Shown here: one piece after another, positions 35,908 through 47,258 of the stretch
Layout: each line of letters starts with the position of its first letter
Position numbering within the stretch: position 1 is the first letter of the stretch
Origin: Microbispora sp. H11081
GTDB taxonomy: Bacteria; Actinomycetota; Actinomycetes; Streptosporangiales; Streptosporangiaceae
Length of the DNA stretch: 64,000 bases
NCBI RefSeq assembly: GCF_012999535.1
Contig: NZ_JABBWV010000017.1
Coordinates: forward strand, 62,001 to 126,000
Direction: 5' to 3'
Translations under genes and position numbers: made by a program
The notes under the pieces: model-generated
Told to the model about the DNA's origin: nothing
The model's input: only the letters and a program-made list of their open reading frames with translations
Database searches by the model: none

Positions 35908-36525
35908 GTGGCGGTCAGCAGCGGCGAGGGTAAGTCGGCCGGCCAGCACGACCCGGTTCGGCAGGCGGCTCGGGAGCGCGCCGGCGAACAGGGCCTGCTG
36001 TTCGACGAGCAGCCGACGGCGCTGCCCCAGGGCATCGGATACCGCGGGCCGACGGCGTGCGCGGCGGCCGGGATCACCTACCGGCAGCTCGACTACTGGG
36101 CCAGGACCGAGCTCGTGCTCCCGACGATAAGGGCGGCCCAGGGATCCGGGTCCCAGCGACTGTACAGCTTCCGTGACATCCTCGTCCTGAAGGTCGTCAA
36201 ACGTCTTCTCGACACGGGGGTCTCCCTCCAGCAGATACGCACCGCCGTACGGCATCTGCGCGACCGCGGCGTGAACGACCTGGCGCAGATCACCTTGATG
36301 AGCGACGGCGTGAGCGTCTACGAATGCACGAGCGCCGACGAGGTGATCGACCTGCTGCAGGGCGGCCAGGGCGTGTTCGGCATCGCGCTCGGGCGGGTCT
36401 GGCGGGAGGTCGAAGGATCGCTGGCCGAGCTTCCCGGTGAGCGCGCGGAGCCCGCCTCGGATGCGGAGGGGGACTATCCGGCCGACGAGCTGGCCCGCCG
36501 GAGAAAGGCCCGCAGGACCGGCTGA
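35908..36525 (+). CDS. MerR-family regulator upstream of gcvP
   Basis: About 205 residues. The MerR helix-turn-helix is at GYRGPTACAAAGITYRQLDY and SQRLYSFRDILVLK. The C-terminal effector region has VYECTSADEVIDLLQGGQGVFGIALG, as in mycobacterial Rv1830. GTG 35908 follows CCGGAGG at 6 nt; ATG 35884 is a weaker alternative. Its conserved place between DUF151 and the glycine riboswitch suggests a tie to growth or one-carbon metabolism, but its targets are unknown. Confidence 0.9.
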   Translation: MAVSSGEGKSAGQHDPVRQAARERAGEQGLLFDEQPTALPQGIGYRGPTACAAAGITYRQLDYWARTELVLPTIRAAQGSGSQRLYSFRDILVLKVVKRLLDTGVSLQQIRTAVRHLRDRGVNDLAQITLMSDGVSVYECTSADEVIDLLQGGQGVFGIALGRVWREVEGSLAELPGERAEPASDAEGDYPADELARRRKARRTG

Positions 36526-36593
36526 GGTTCTGCGCAAGGTGCGAGACGGGGCAATTCGGGGTAGCCGGTACAGTAGATACGGCTGACGACCTC

Positions 36594-36787
36594 GTGCGGG
36601 AGAGCCCTCTGGTCCGACAGGGGCGCCGAAGGAGCAAACCTCCCCGGAATCTCTCAGGCATCCGTACCGCACGGACGAGGCGACTCTGAAAAGCAGGCCC
36701 GCCGGCCAGGTGGCGCCTCACCGAAGGGGAAAACCGGGGCACGACGACGCCCGGTGAAGCTCTCAGGTCCGATGACAGAGGGGGAGA
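36594..36787 (+). ncRNA. Tandem glycine riboswitch upstream of gcvP
   Basis: Two glycine aptamers are in series. Aptamer 1 (about 36594-36690) has GCGGGAGAG, GCGCCGAAGGAGCAAA, CCCCGGAATCTCTCAGGC and GACTCTGAAAAGCAGG. Aptamer 2 (about 36691-36787) has GCGCCTCACCGAAGGGGAAA, GAAGCTCTCAGG and TGACAGAGGGGGAG. Both contain the conserved CTCTCAGG core. TACAGT near 36569 is a candidate -10. A following GC hairpin (about 36799-36820) without a U-tract may be part of the expression platform. Glycine binding should turn on gcvP. Confidence 0.95.
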
Positions 36788-36861
36788 CCGCTTCACGACC
36801 GGCCGCGCCTAGCGCGCCGGACGGTCGCCGCAGGTCTCGACCCGTCCAGGAGGCCCCTGTC

Positions 36862-39687
<2,826 letters not shown>

Positions 39688-39729
39688 GCGTCGACCTGAG
39701 CGTCGGCCCGGGCGTCACGCGGGCGGACG

Positions 39730-40389
39730 CTACTCGAAGCGGGGCCGGCCCTGGCCGGCCCCGCCGCCGCGGGGGATCCCGGACAGCCGGGCCTCCAGTT
39801 TCGCCCGGCAATGCGGCCATTCGGGTCCGACCACGGAGAACATCGCCGAGTCGCGGAGGAGGCCGTCCTCGCCGGGGGCCCAGGAGGGGGACCAGCGGCG
39901 CAGGACGCCCTCGAAGTGCGCGCCGATCTTGGCGAGTGCGGCGCGGGAGCGAAGATTGCGGGCATCCGTCTTCATGTCGACCCGCTCCACCTCCCATGTC
40001 TCAAAGGCGTGGCGGAGCAGCAGCAGCTTCGCCTCGGCATTCACGCCGGTGCCCTGAGCAGAGGCCGCGAGCCAGGTGAAGCCGACCTCGATCGCGCACA
40101 GGCGGTCGCCGTCCGGCCACAGCCGCGGATCCCAGTAGGCGGTGGCCCCGACAGCCCGCCCGGACGCGATGGACACCTGCGCGTACGGGGCGAGCTTCCC
40201 GGCCGCCGCCCTGGCGTGCTGCGCGTCGATGTACTCCCCGATCTCGGCCGACCTGGGCACCCAGGTGAAGTCGTAGGAACCGCGGTCCTCCTCCGCCGCC
40301 GCGGCGAGGTCCGCCGCGTGGGCGTGGGACAGCGGTTCCAGGCGCACGAGCGCCCCTTCCATGACCGGCCCCTCAAGCCTGAAGCTCAT
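39730..40389 (-). CDS. GNAT acetyltransferase, RimJ/RimL type
   Basis: 219 residues. It carries the acetyl-CoA fold with EVGFTWLAASAQGTGVNAEAKLLLL (the loop in place of RxxGxG) and VDMKTDARNLRSRAALAKIGA. The opening GALVRLEPLSHAHAADL is usual for actinomycete N-acetyltransferases acting on protein N-termini or small amines; the substrate is unknown. GAGGGG precedes ATG 40389. It is convergent with gcvP, 42 nt away. Confidence 0.9.
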   Translation of the reverse strand: MSFRLEGPVMEGALVRLEPLSHAHAADLAAAAEEDRGSYDFTWVPRSAEIGEYIDAQHARAAAGKLAPYAQVSIASGRAVGATAYWDPRLWPDGDRLCAIEVGFTWLAASAQGTGVNAEAKLLLLRHAFETWEVERVDMKTDARNLRSRAALAKIGAHFEGVLRRWSPSWAPGEDGLLRDSAMFSVVGPEWPHCRAKLEARLSGIPRGGGAGQGRPRFE

Positions 40390-40561
40390 CTACCCCTCGC
40401 TTCACTCTGTGACCTCGACTCCCGCAGAGTACGTCCCATCGTCGATCAAGGTGGGCGGGTCCGGTGCGTACCGCCTGAATGCCGCCCCCGGCGAGGGCTC
40501 CGCTGGTTAGGATCTCGGTGATCGTTCTCCGGTAACCTGCGACCCCTTGTGAGGCCCCCTC

Positions 40562-41104
40562 ATGACGGCCATCGATTCCGGGCGGCTCGACCACGCGCGC
40601 CGGCTCGCCGAGAGCGGCGACCTCGACGGTGCGGCCGCGATCTTCGCGGAGCTCGCCGCGGACGAGAACGCGCAGGACCGCGGCGAGGCGGGCGACGGCC
40701 TGTCCGTCGTGGTCGAGCGCATGGCCGAGCGGCTGCTGGAGGACGGCGAGCCGGAGCAGGCCGCGGACGTCCTGCTGGAGGCCCTCTCCGTCAGCGCGGT
40801 GGCCGACCCGGCGCGCCTGCGGGTGCTGCTCGGCCTGGCCCATCTGGAGATGGCGTGCGCGCAGTTCGCCGGGGCCGTGGAGGACAGCCGCCAGGAGGGG
40901 GCGGACGCCGGCACCGGCGCGCTGGCGATCGAACTGCTGGCCCGCACACTGCCGCTGCGCGGCCGCGACGCCGACGCCGAGACCGTGTGGCGCTACGGTC
41001 TCGACCATCCCGATCCGGCGCTGTCCGAGCAGGTGCGGCTGCGGCTCGGGCGGGACGTCCGCCCGGCCATGGACGGAGGGCTCAGCGCCGGGGACGCCGG
41101 CTGA
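40562..41104 (+). CDS. TPR-repeat protein of unknown role
   Basis: 180 residues, fully helical, with TPR-like pairs: ARRLAESGDLDGAAAIFAEL, AERLLEDGEPEQAADVLLEA and LGLAHLEMACAQFAGAVED. No signal peptide or catalytic domain. Probably a cytoplasmic scaffold or adaptor. Its end overlaps the convergent membrane protein gene by 23 nt. Confidence 0.75.
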   Translation: MTAIDSGRLDHARRLAESGDLDGAAAIFAELAADENAQDRGEAGDGLSVVVERMAERLLEDGEPEQAADVLLEALSVSAVADPARLRVLLGLAHLEMACAQFAGAVEDSRQEGADAGTGALAIELLARTLPLRGRDADAETVWRYGLDHPDPALSEQVRLRLGRDVRPAMDGGLSAGDAG

Positions 41105-41492
41105 GGGCGTGCGCGAGGTTGACCGCGACGATCCCGCCCCAGGCGAGCAGGAGCCCCGGCGCGTCCGCGGCGTTCGCCGCGATCGCGGTCAGCGGGATGC
41201 CCAGGGCCAGCGACCCGATGGCCATGCCCACGGTGCTGTTGTCCTTCGAGCGCTTCTCGGCGAGCGGCTGACGCCCGATCTGCGCGGCGACCTCGTTCCG
41301 CACCCGTGCGGCGATCTCCACGTCGAGCTTGTCGAGGAACGAGTCGACCAGCGCGTCCTCGTACTCGGGACCGAGGTCCCGGCGGGCCGCCATGACGGCG
41401 CGCAGGTCCTGCCGGGTCGTCTGCGTCCCCCCGGGGTGCGGCGATGTGAAACCCTGCCCCGGGGTGGGCGGTTGCGATGCGATCTCTGGCAT
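41082..41492 (-). CDS. Small membrane protein, hypothetical
   Basis: About 136 residues from ATG 41492 (MPEIASQPPTPG). A Pro-rich N-terminus leads to a helical segment (residues 35-80; RRDLGPEYEDALVDSFLDKL) and two hydrophobic helices near the C-terminus (STVGMAIGSLALGIPLTAI and GLLLAWGGIVAVNLAHAL). The pattern resembles short actinomycete membrane proteins with a conserved DALVDSFLDKL motif; no function can be assigned. The longer frame upstream is not supported. Confidence 0.75.
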   Translation of the reverse strand: MPEIASQPPTPGQGFTSPHPGGTQTTRQDLRAVMAARRDLGPEYEDALVDSFLDKLDVEIAARVRNEVAAQIGRQPLAEKRSKDNSTVGMAIGSLALGIPLTAIAANAADAPGLLLAWGGIVAVNLAHALSRRPRR

Positions 41493-41599
41493 CACGTCAT
41501 TGTGTCCTATCTCACGAGGCCTGCCATCCTCCTCGCGTAGGGTGCGCACTTCCTCCCCGGGGCTGAGCCGCCCGGGGCCGAGCCGATACGGTCGCCGCC

Positions 41600-42208
41600 A
41601 TGGGAACCACGCTGGAGATCGAGACCCCGCACGGCCGTGCCCTGGCCGAGGTGGACGAGGCGGCCGATCCCCGGCTGCTGCTGGTGCTGACGCACGGGTC
41701 CGGGGGCGGGGTGGACGCCCCGGACCTGCTCGCCGTACGCGACGCGGTGCTGGCGGCAGGGGGCACGGTCGCCCGGGTGGTCCAGCCGTTCCGGCTGCGC
41801 GGCGCGCGGGCGCCGGGGCCGGCGGCCAAGCAGGACGAGGCGTGGCTGGCGGTCGTCGCCGCGCTGCGCGAACGCCATCCGGGCCTGCCGCTCGTCCAGG
41901 GCGGGCGGAGCAACGGCGCGCGGGTCGCCTGCCGCACCGCGCGCGCCGCGGGGGCGGAGGCGGTGGTGGCGCTCGCGTTCCCGCTGCACCCGCCGGGAAA
42001 GCCGGAACGCTCACGGGCGGAGGAACTGCGGCAGGCGGGGACCCCCGTGCTCGTGGTCAACGGGGATCGGGATCCGTTCGGCGTGCCTGACGAGAAGGAC
42101 GCCGCACGTCTCGTGGTCCTCCCGGGGGAGGGGCACGAGTTCAAGAAGGACCCCGCCCGGGTGGGCGAGGTGGTGGCACGGTGGCTGTCGTCGCCCGGTG
42201 AGTGCTAG
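41600..42208 (+). CDS. Alpha/beta hydrolase, KANSL3/Tex30-like
   Basis: 202 residues. The fold motifs are LVLTHGSGGG, nucleophile GGRSNGAR, acid in VNGDRDPFG and His in GEGHEF. These place it with the small dienelactone-hydrolase-like group of unknown substrate. ATG 41600 has TACGGT 7 nt upstream (41587-41592) and no Shine-Dalgarno, so leaderless. Its stop shares a CTAG tetranucleotide with the convergent DUF5999 gene. Confidence 0.9.
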   Translation: MGTTLEIETPHGRALAEVDEAADPRLLLVLTHGSGGGVDAPDLLAVRDAVLAAGGTVARVVQPFRLRGARAPGPAAKQDEAWLAVVAALRERHPGLPLVQGGRSNGARVACRTARAAGAEAVVALAFPLHPPGKPERSRAEELRQAGTPVLVVNGDRDPFGVPDEKDAARLVVLPGEGHEFKKDPARVGEVVARWLSSPGEC

Positions 42209-42405
42209 GCGGCGCTGATGGCCATGTCGGTGGGGCGATGCGGGGCGATGACGCCGCCGTCCGGCAGCAGTTCGCCGGTGTCCTCGAACAGCACGACGCC
42301 GTTGCAGAGCAGACTCCAGCCCTGTTCGGGGTGGCAGGCTATCGTGCGGGCGGCTTCTCGATCCTTCGCGTCCGCGGTGGGACAGGCCGGTTCATGAGGG
42401 CACAT
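42205..42405 (-). CDS. DUF5999 family small protein
   Basis: 66 residues: MCPHEPACPTADAKDREAA then CHPEQGWSLLCNGVVLFEDT. Four Cys and several His residues suggest metal or redox sensitivity. Homologs are widespread in streptomycetes and relatives and have no known role. The 3' end overlaps the hydrolase gene by 4 nt. Confidence 0.85.
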   Translation of the reverse strand: MCPHEPACPTADAKDREAARTIACHPEQGWSLLCNGVVLFEDTGELLPDGGVIAPHRPTDMAISAA

Positions 42406-42506
42406 CGCCGGGGCTCCGTGTCTTTTCGTTCGTTCGCTCGTTTTGCCTTGCGGGTGTCCCGCGGGTGCCGTCAGGAGTGTCCTCGTTCAGCGCGAGGGGG
42501 CTCGGT

Positions 42507-42566
42507 ATGACGAACACCACACTGGACTACACCAGTTTGCGGCTCGGCCGCATCGGTACGACATAG
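42507..42566 (+). CDS. Possible 19-residue peptide ORF
   Basis: ATG 42507 is preceded by GAGGGGG at 6 nt spacing and encodes MTNTTLDYTSLRLGRIGTT, ending TAG. It lies in the 368-bp gap between DUF5999 and the TetR gene, where I see no other gene. Codon context is less GC-rich than neighbours. Coding status is unproven. Confidence 0.35.
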   Translation: MTNTTLDYTSLRLGRIGTT

Positions 42567-42773
42567 TCAGTTCGGAGCATTTCCGCCGGTCGGGCTGGGG
42601 ACCCGGCCGCACCCCGAGCAGGCTCGCGCGCACTGATGTGACCTAGTACACAAGAATGCCCCATTGCCGGCAACGCTCGGGCCTCGACACGCCGACGGCC
42701 TGGTAACCAGGGGATCACAGGTTTCGGCTTCCGGACGAGAATGGATGTGGACGGCCCGGAAATCCGCCGGTAC

Positions 42774-43349
42774 TCAGCCGCCGAGCCCGGAGATCAGGGC
42801 GTCGAGGCCGTGCTCGAAGTCGCGCTCGCCCTCGGCCGTGCGGGCGTCGCGCACCTCGGCGTCCGGATCGGCCCACCCCGACTGCTGGACCTCCACGGCC
42901 ACGCTGCCGAACACGTACGCCCGCAGCGCGCGGACCGCGCCCGCCGGGTCGCCGGCCCCCGCCTCGCGCAACTGCTCGGTCTGCTCCCTGATCGCTATGA
43001 GGGCGGAGCCCTTCGGAGGCTTGGTCAGGGCCAGCGAGAGCACACCCGGATGCTCCAGCAGCGCCGCGCGGCTCGCGCGGGCCCAGGCGCGCGCGCTGTC
43101 CTGCCAGGTGGCGGCGGCGGCCGGGTCGACCTCCACCGTCGTCACGTGCTCGGCGAGCGCGTCCATCAGGGCCTCCTTGCCCCGCGGCAGGTGGTGGTAG
43201 ATGGCCATGGCCTCCACCTGGAGCGCGTCGCCGAGGCGGCGCATGGTCAGCCGGCGCAGGCCCTGCCCGTCGGCGATGTGCAGGGCGGCGTCGATGATCC
43301 GCTCCCGGGACAGGGGGACGGGCGGTCGCTTGGCAGGCATGCCGATCAT
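42774..43349 (-). CDS. TetR-family transcriptional regulator
   Basis: About 191 residues from ATG 43349 (ATG 43340, MPAKRPPV, is the alternative). The helix-turn-helix is RERIIDAALHIADGQGLRRLTMRRLGDAL followed by MAIYHHLPRGKEAL. The C-terminal ligand domain (about 80-190) resembles TetR_C_1 and includes a HPGVLSLALTKPP stretch. A near-palindrome 15 nt upstream (43364-43379) is a probable autoregulatory operator, and the same 16 bp occurs at 54754-54769. The ligand is unknown. Confidence 0.92.
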   Translation of the reverse strand: MIGMPAKRPPVPLSRERIIDAALHIADGQGLRRLTMRRLGDALQVEAMAIYHHLPRGKEALMDALAEHVTTVEVDPAAAATWQDSARAWARASRAALLEHPGVLSLALTKPPKGSALIAIREQTEQLREAGAGDPAGAVRALRAYVFGSVAVEVQQSGWADPDAEVRDARTAEGERDFEHGLDALISGLGG

Positions 43350-43363
43350 GCTGCCACACACTG

Positions 43364-43379
43364 CCTTACTTCGTAAAGG
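43364..43379. promoter_or_regulatory. TetR operator candidate, site 1
   Basis: CCTTACTTCGTAAAGG contains the inverted repeat TTAC-N3-GTAA and lies just upstream of the TetR start. An identical 16-mer lies between the dipeptidase and yigZ genes. Confidence 0.6.
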
Positions 43380-43475
43380 GCGGCGCACCCTGCGGCGCGA
43401 ACCCTCGCGCGGACCGCGTACGCTACCGCTTGCGACGTGAGTTCAGACGCGCGAGCCGATACGAAGGGGCTGACG

Positions 43476-43928
43476 ATGGCGTTTTTCCGTCCGCGGGTGA
43501 GCCGGGAGGCGGAGGTCCGCTACCACGCGGATCTGGCGACCCGGGCGAACTTCGACCACGTGCTGGACAGGCTCAGTGCGGCGCAGCGGCGGTTCCAGGA
43601 GGCGAAGGCGGCAGGTGTGGCGCTCCCCGAGCTCCGCGAGGCGGCCCTGGGCCTCGACGCCGCGCTGACCGAGGCGCTGCGCGCCGCCGAGGCGGGGCAG
43701 CGCGCCACCTACGGCGTGAAGTCCTACGACAGCAGGATCGCCCGGCGCAAGGCGAGGGCCACCCCCGACGGCGCGCTGTGGACCGACGAGGTGAACCGGC
43801 TGCGCACCCTGCGCGAGGCGCACCGCCTCAGCGACATCCCCCGGGTGCCCCGTGCCGGCAAGACCGGCGACCCGGCCCGGCTGACCCCGCGCGACGTGCG
43901 CAAGGGCCTGGCCTCCGCCGGTCGCTGA
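43476..43928 (+). CDS. Hypothetical helical protein
   Basis: About 150 residues from ATG 43476 (MAFFRPRVSREAEVRYHADL), with AAGGGG 7 nt upstream; GTG 43437 is in frame and lies 12 nt after TACGCT, so a longer form is possible. The sequence is basic and helical, with a predicted coiled section (DRLSAAQRRFQEAKAAG) and a C-terminal Arg/Lys-rich tail. No family recognised. It is convergent with the sigma factor gene and separated from it by a large hairpin. Confidence 0.6.
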   Translation: MAFFRPRVSREAEVRYHADLATRANFDHVLDRLSAAQRRFQEAKAAGVALPELREAALGLDAALTEALRAAEAGQRATYGVKSYDSRIARRKARATPDGALWTDEVNRLRTLREAHRLSDIPRVPRAGKTGDPARLTPRDVRKGLASAGR

Positions 43929-43945
43929 GCACACTCCCGTGAAGC

Positions 43946-43983
43946 CGTACGGCCCGCGCCCCTGAGGGGACGCGGGCCGTACG
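43946..43983. terminator. Bidirectional terminator hairpin
   Basis: CGTACGGCCCGCG (43946-43958) pairs perfectly with CGCGGGCCGTACG (43971-43983); CCCC and GGGG inside extend the stem around a TGA loop. It lies between two convergent genes. Confidence 0.8.
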
Positions 43984-43995
43984 ATGCCGGGGCGG

Positions 43996-45390
43996 TCAGC
44001 TGGCCCAGTCGAGCAGCGGGCGGGTGTTGCTCGGGTGGCGCAGCTTGGACAGCGACTCCTTCTCGAGCTGGCGGATCCGCTCCCGGGTCAGGCCCAGGTG
44101 CTTGCCGATCTCGTCCAGCGTGTGCGGCTTGCCGTCGGCCAGCCCGAAGCGCAGGCTCATGATCTTGGCCTCGCGCGGCGACAGGTTGCCGAGCACGCCC
44201 TTGAGCTGCTCGGCCAGCAACTGCCGGTCCACGACCTCCGACGCCTCGGGGGAGTCGACGTCCTCGATGAGGTCGCCGATCCTGGTCTCGCCGTCCTCCC
44301 CGATGGTCGAGTCGAGGCTGATCGGCTGTCGGCTGGTGCGCAGCAGCTCCTCGATCTGGTCGGGGGTCTTGTCCAGCTCGACGGCCAGCTCCTCGGGCGT
44401 GGGCTCCCGGCCGAGCCGCTGGTGCATGTCACGCTCGACGCGCGACAGCTTCGACAGCATCTCCAGCACGTGGACGGGCAGCCGGATCGTCCGGGCCGAG
44501 TCGGCGAAGCCGCGCTGGATGGCCTGCCGGATCCACCACATGGCGTACGTCGAGAACTTGTAGCCCTTGGTGTAGTCGAACTTCTCGACGGCGCGGATCA
44601 GGCCAAGGTTGCCCTCCTGCACGACGTCGAGCAGGGCCATGCCGCGGTCGGTGTACTTCTTGGCCACCGAGACGACCAGGCGGAGGTTGGCCTCCAGCAT
44701 GTGGTCCTTGGCCCGCCTGCCGTCCTCGATGACCCACTCCAGGTCCTCGCGGACGCCCGGCGCGAGGCGCTCGCCGTTCTCCTGGGCGGTCTCCAGCTTG
44801 TACTCGGCGTACAGCCCGGCCTCGATGCGCTTGGCCAGCTCCACCTCCTGGGCGGCGGTGAGCAGCGTGCGGCGGCCGATGGACTTCAGGTAGGTGTGCA
44901 CCGAGTCGCCCATGACCGACGAGGTGTCGTCGAGGTCGAGCGTCCCGCCCTCCTCGGCGTCGGTCTCGTTGACCTGGAGTTCCTCGTCGCGCGGCTCCTC
45001 GTCGGCGTCCGTGGCGGGCGTCTTCGCGGCGGGCTTCCTGGTGGCGGGCTTCTTGGTGGCGGCCTCGGCCTGCGCGGCCCGGCGGGACTTCCTGGCCGGG
45101 GCCTTGCCCTTCTTGGCGTCCGCGCTGCCACTGTCCGCGCTGCCACTGTCCACGCTGCCGCTGTCCGCTCCGGGGTCGCAGCCGGGCTCGGCGGCCAGGT
45201 TCACGCCCGCCTCGGTCAGCTCGCGCAGGATCGAGCGCCCCTCGACAGGGCTGACGCCGGCCTTGGCGAAGGCCTGGCGCAGCTCCGACAGGGAAAGGCG
45301 ACCCTGCGCACGGCCTCGCTCCAGCAGCAGGTCGAGCGTCGTCCGGGTCACCTCGCACTCGGGCGAGGCCGCCACGGCGGTCCGGGGCAT
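43996..45390 (-). CDS. RNA polymerase sigma-70 factor, RpoD/Hrd family
   Basis: 464 residues. Region 1.2/2 ([65 protein letters not shown]), region 3 ([24 protein letters not shown]) and region 4 ([30 protein letters not shown]) are complete. A 130-residue N-terminal part holds a short winged-helix-like segment and an Ala/Lys-rich linker with a [12 protein letters not shown] repeat. This could be the principal sigma factor or a group 2 paralog; the end [10 protein letters not shown] differs from HrdB. ATG 45390 has AAGGAGGAGG upstream. Regulation is not visible. Confidence 0.93.
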   Translation of the reverse strand: MPRTAVAASPECEVTRTTLDLLLERGRAQGRLSLSELRQAFAKAGVSPVEGRSILRELTEAGVNLAAEPGCDPGADSGSVDSGSADSGSADAKKGKAPARKSRRAAQAEAATKKPATRKPAAKTPATDADEEPRDEELQVNETDAEEGGTLDLDDTSSVMGDSVHTYLKSIGRRTLLTAAQEVELAKRIEAGLYAEYKLETAQENGERLAPGVREDLEWVIEDGRRAKDHMLEANLRLVVSVAKKYTDRGMALLDVVQEGNLGLIRAVEKFDYTKGYKFSTYAMWWIRQAIQRGFADSARTIRLPVHVLEMLSKLSRVERDMHQRLGREPTPEELAVELDKTPDQIEELLRTSRQPISLDSTIGEDGETRIGDLIEDVDSPEASEVVDRQLLAEQLKGVLGNLSPREAKIMSLRFGLADGKPHTLDEIGKHLGLTRERIRQLEKESLSKLRHPSNTRPLLDWAS

Positions 45391-45560
45391 GAGGACACCT
45401 CCTCCTTGCGGAGTTCGTGATTTCACTGATTGCGATCGGGGCGCGGCGTCCGGCGGCTCAGCGCACCAGTATCAATAACGCTCTCGCGCCTGGTTTGTTC
45501 CCTCACCCCGCGGGGGAGGTTGTTGGGTCCGCCCGGGTGGCACGGATGAACCGGGCGACC

Positions 45561-45612
45561 GTGGATGTCAGTCGTGGATGTCAGTGGGGGATGTCAGTGC
45601 GGGATTTCAGTC
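45561..45612. repeat. Four 13-bp tandem repeats
   Basis: Units GTGGATGTCAGTC, GTGGATGTCAGTG, GGGGATGTCAGTG and CGGGATTTCAGTC, with a degenerate fifth to 45625. The array contains the stop codon (45607-45609) of the adjacent minus-strand gene. Confidence 0.85.
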
Positions 45613-45951
45613 GGGGATGATGGTGACGCTGATCTCGGGCATCGGCATGGGACGCGCGTCCTCCATGCGCTCGGGAGTCCAGTAGCCGGCCACCTCGTCG
45701 GGGTCGTTCGTGAGCGCCTCGGACACCACGCCGGGATCGGCCCCGGGGGTGATCCTCGGCCCGGCGAAGCCGTCGCGGCCGGAGTCGGCGGGGAGGATCT
45801 TGACAGCGGGGGCGTCGCCGACCTTGGCGACGTCGTCCAGGCGTCCGGCGAACGCGGCGGCGGTGACGGACGCTCCGCCCACGATGACGACGGCGACGAG
45901 CACGGCGGAGGCCGTCATCTTGTGGGCCGGCGTGAGGCGGATCGGTCGCAT
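45607..45951 (-). CDS. Secreted or membrane-anchored protein, possibly truncated serine protease leader
   Basis: 114 residues. An uncleaved-anchor or signal sequence (TASAVLVAVVIVGGASVTAAAFAG) precedes DDVAKVGDAP and GYWTPERMEDARPMP. The YWTPERM motif is usual in the propeptide region of actinomycete secreted trypsin-like proteases, which continue for 200-300 more residues. Here the frame stops within a 13-bp repeat array. No protease domain is found downstream, so this may be a remnant or a short protein in its own right. Confidence 0.65.
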   Translation of the reverse strand: MRPIRLTPAHKMTASAVLVAVVIVGGASVTAAAFAGRLDDVAKVGDAPAVKILPADSGRDGFAGPRITPGADPGVVSEALTNDPDEVAGYWTPERMEDARPMPMPEISVTIIPD

Positions 45952-46010
45952 AGGGCTTCCCCCTTCCCCGCTCTCATAGACGCACGGCGGTCACCCGCGG
46001 TTCCGGATCT

Positions 46011-47189
46011 TCAGTTCCGGTTCTTCAGTGCGACCATATCCGGTTTGCCGTTCGGAAGGAGGGGGATCTGGGACACCAGCTCGACGGCGCGTGGCGCGGC
46101 GTAGGCCGGCAGCCGCTCCTTGGCGAAGTCCCTCAGCTCGTCGAGCGTGACCTCACGGGTGTCCCGGGGGACCACCACGGCGACCGTGATCTCACCCCAC
46201 TCGGGGTCGGGCCTGCCCACGACCACGACGTCGCGTACGGCGGGGTGCGCGGCCAGGACCTCGGCGACCACGCCGGCCACGACCTTGCGGCCCCCGGTGT
46301 TGATCACGTCATCGGCCCGGCCCAGCACGGTGAGCCGCCCGTCCTCGATCGAGCCCAGGTCGGAGGTGACGAACCAGCCGCCCTCGAAGGGCCGCTCATC
46401 GCGCAGGCGGTAGCCCGAGAACAGCACCGGGCCCGCGATCCGCACCCGTCCGTCGCCGCCGATCTTGACCTCGACGCCGTCGAGCGGCACGCCGTCGTAC
46501 ACGCAGCCGCCGCTCGTCTCGCTGGAGCCGTACGTGGTGACGATCCTGGCTCCCGCCGCCCGTGCCTCGGCCAGCAGGCCGGGGGGAGCGGCGGCTCCGC
46601 CGAGGAGGATCGTGCGGAAGGCCGCCACGCCGGCCCCCGCGTCCAGCATCCGCCGCAACTGGGTGGGGACCAGCGAGACGTGGTCGGCCCCGCTCGCGGC
46701 GACCTCCTCGGGGGAGAAGCGCGAGTGGACGATCGGCTCGGTGCCGCACAGCAGCGACCTGACGAGCACCTGCGCGCCGGAGATGTGCGAGGGAGGCAGG
46801 CAGCACAGCCAGCGGTCGCCCTCGCGGGCGCCGAGCCTCGCCAGCGAGGCACGGGCCGACGCGAGCAGCGCCTCCGCCGTCAACTCCACGCCCTTGGGGG
46901 CGCCGGTGGAGCCGGAGGTCGCGATGATCAGCGCCGCGTCGGACGGCTCGCCATCCGGCTCGCGCCGCACCCCGTCCTGGGTGACGACGTGGGTGGGCCG
47001 CAGCGCGGCGAGCGTCGCCGCCAGCGCGGGCCGCGGCAGGTCGGGGGACAGCGGCAGCACGGCGGGCCCCTCGCCGGTCAGGGCGTGCCGTACGGCCTCG
47101 GACAGGGCGGGCCCCGGAGGCAGGACGAGGGCGTGCACGGGTCGCTGTTTTGGGCGCTGTCCTGGGCGGTGTCCGGGAGAGCTGAGCAC
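46011..47189 (-). CDS. menE: o-Succinylbenzoate-CoA ligase
   Basis: About 392 residues. AMP-binding motif [16 protein letters not shown], then YGSSETSGG and the hinge/lysine end [13 protein letters not shown]. It activates o-succinylbenzoate with CoA and ATP in menaquinone synthesis. It is short for the acyl-adenylate family, as MenE often is in actinomycetes. GTG 47189 is supported by TAACCT 7 nt upstream (leaderless); GTG 47138 is the alternative, and the residues between are encoded by 12-bp repeats ([11 protein letters not shown]). It is divergent from menB. Confidence 0.9.
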   Translation of the reverse strand: MLSSPGHRPGQRPKQRPVHALVLPPGPALSEAVRHALTGEGPAVLPLSPDLPRPALAATLAALRPTHVVTQDGVRREPDGEPSDAALIIATSGSTGAPKGVELTAEALLASARASLARLGAREGDRWLCCLPPSHISGAQVLVRSLLCGTEPIVHSRFSPEEVAASGADHVSLVPTQLRRMLDAGAGVAAFRTILLGGAAAPPGLLAEARAAGARIVTTYGSSETSGGCVYDGVPLDGVEVKIGGDGRVRIAGPVLFSGYRLRDERPFEGGWFVTSDLGSIEDGRLTVLGRADDVINTGGRKVVAGVVAEVLAAHPAVRDVVVVGRPDPEWGEITVAVVVPRDTREVTLDELRDFAKERLPAYAAPRAVELVSQIPLLPNGKPDMVALKNRN

Positions 47190-47258
47190 GGTCGTAAGGT
47201 TAGTCCCGGCGCGGTGGCCGCTGGCCGCCGCCTGGCAGGTGACGACGAAGGAGCGGGT

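Noticed and set aside
42570..42773. RNA gene in the gap before the TetR gene
   Set aside because: I found no cloverleaf or conserved RNA motif on either strand.
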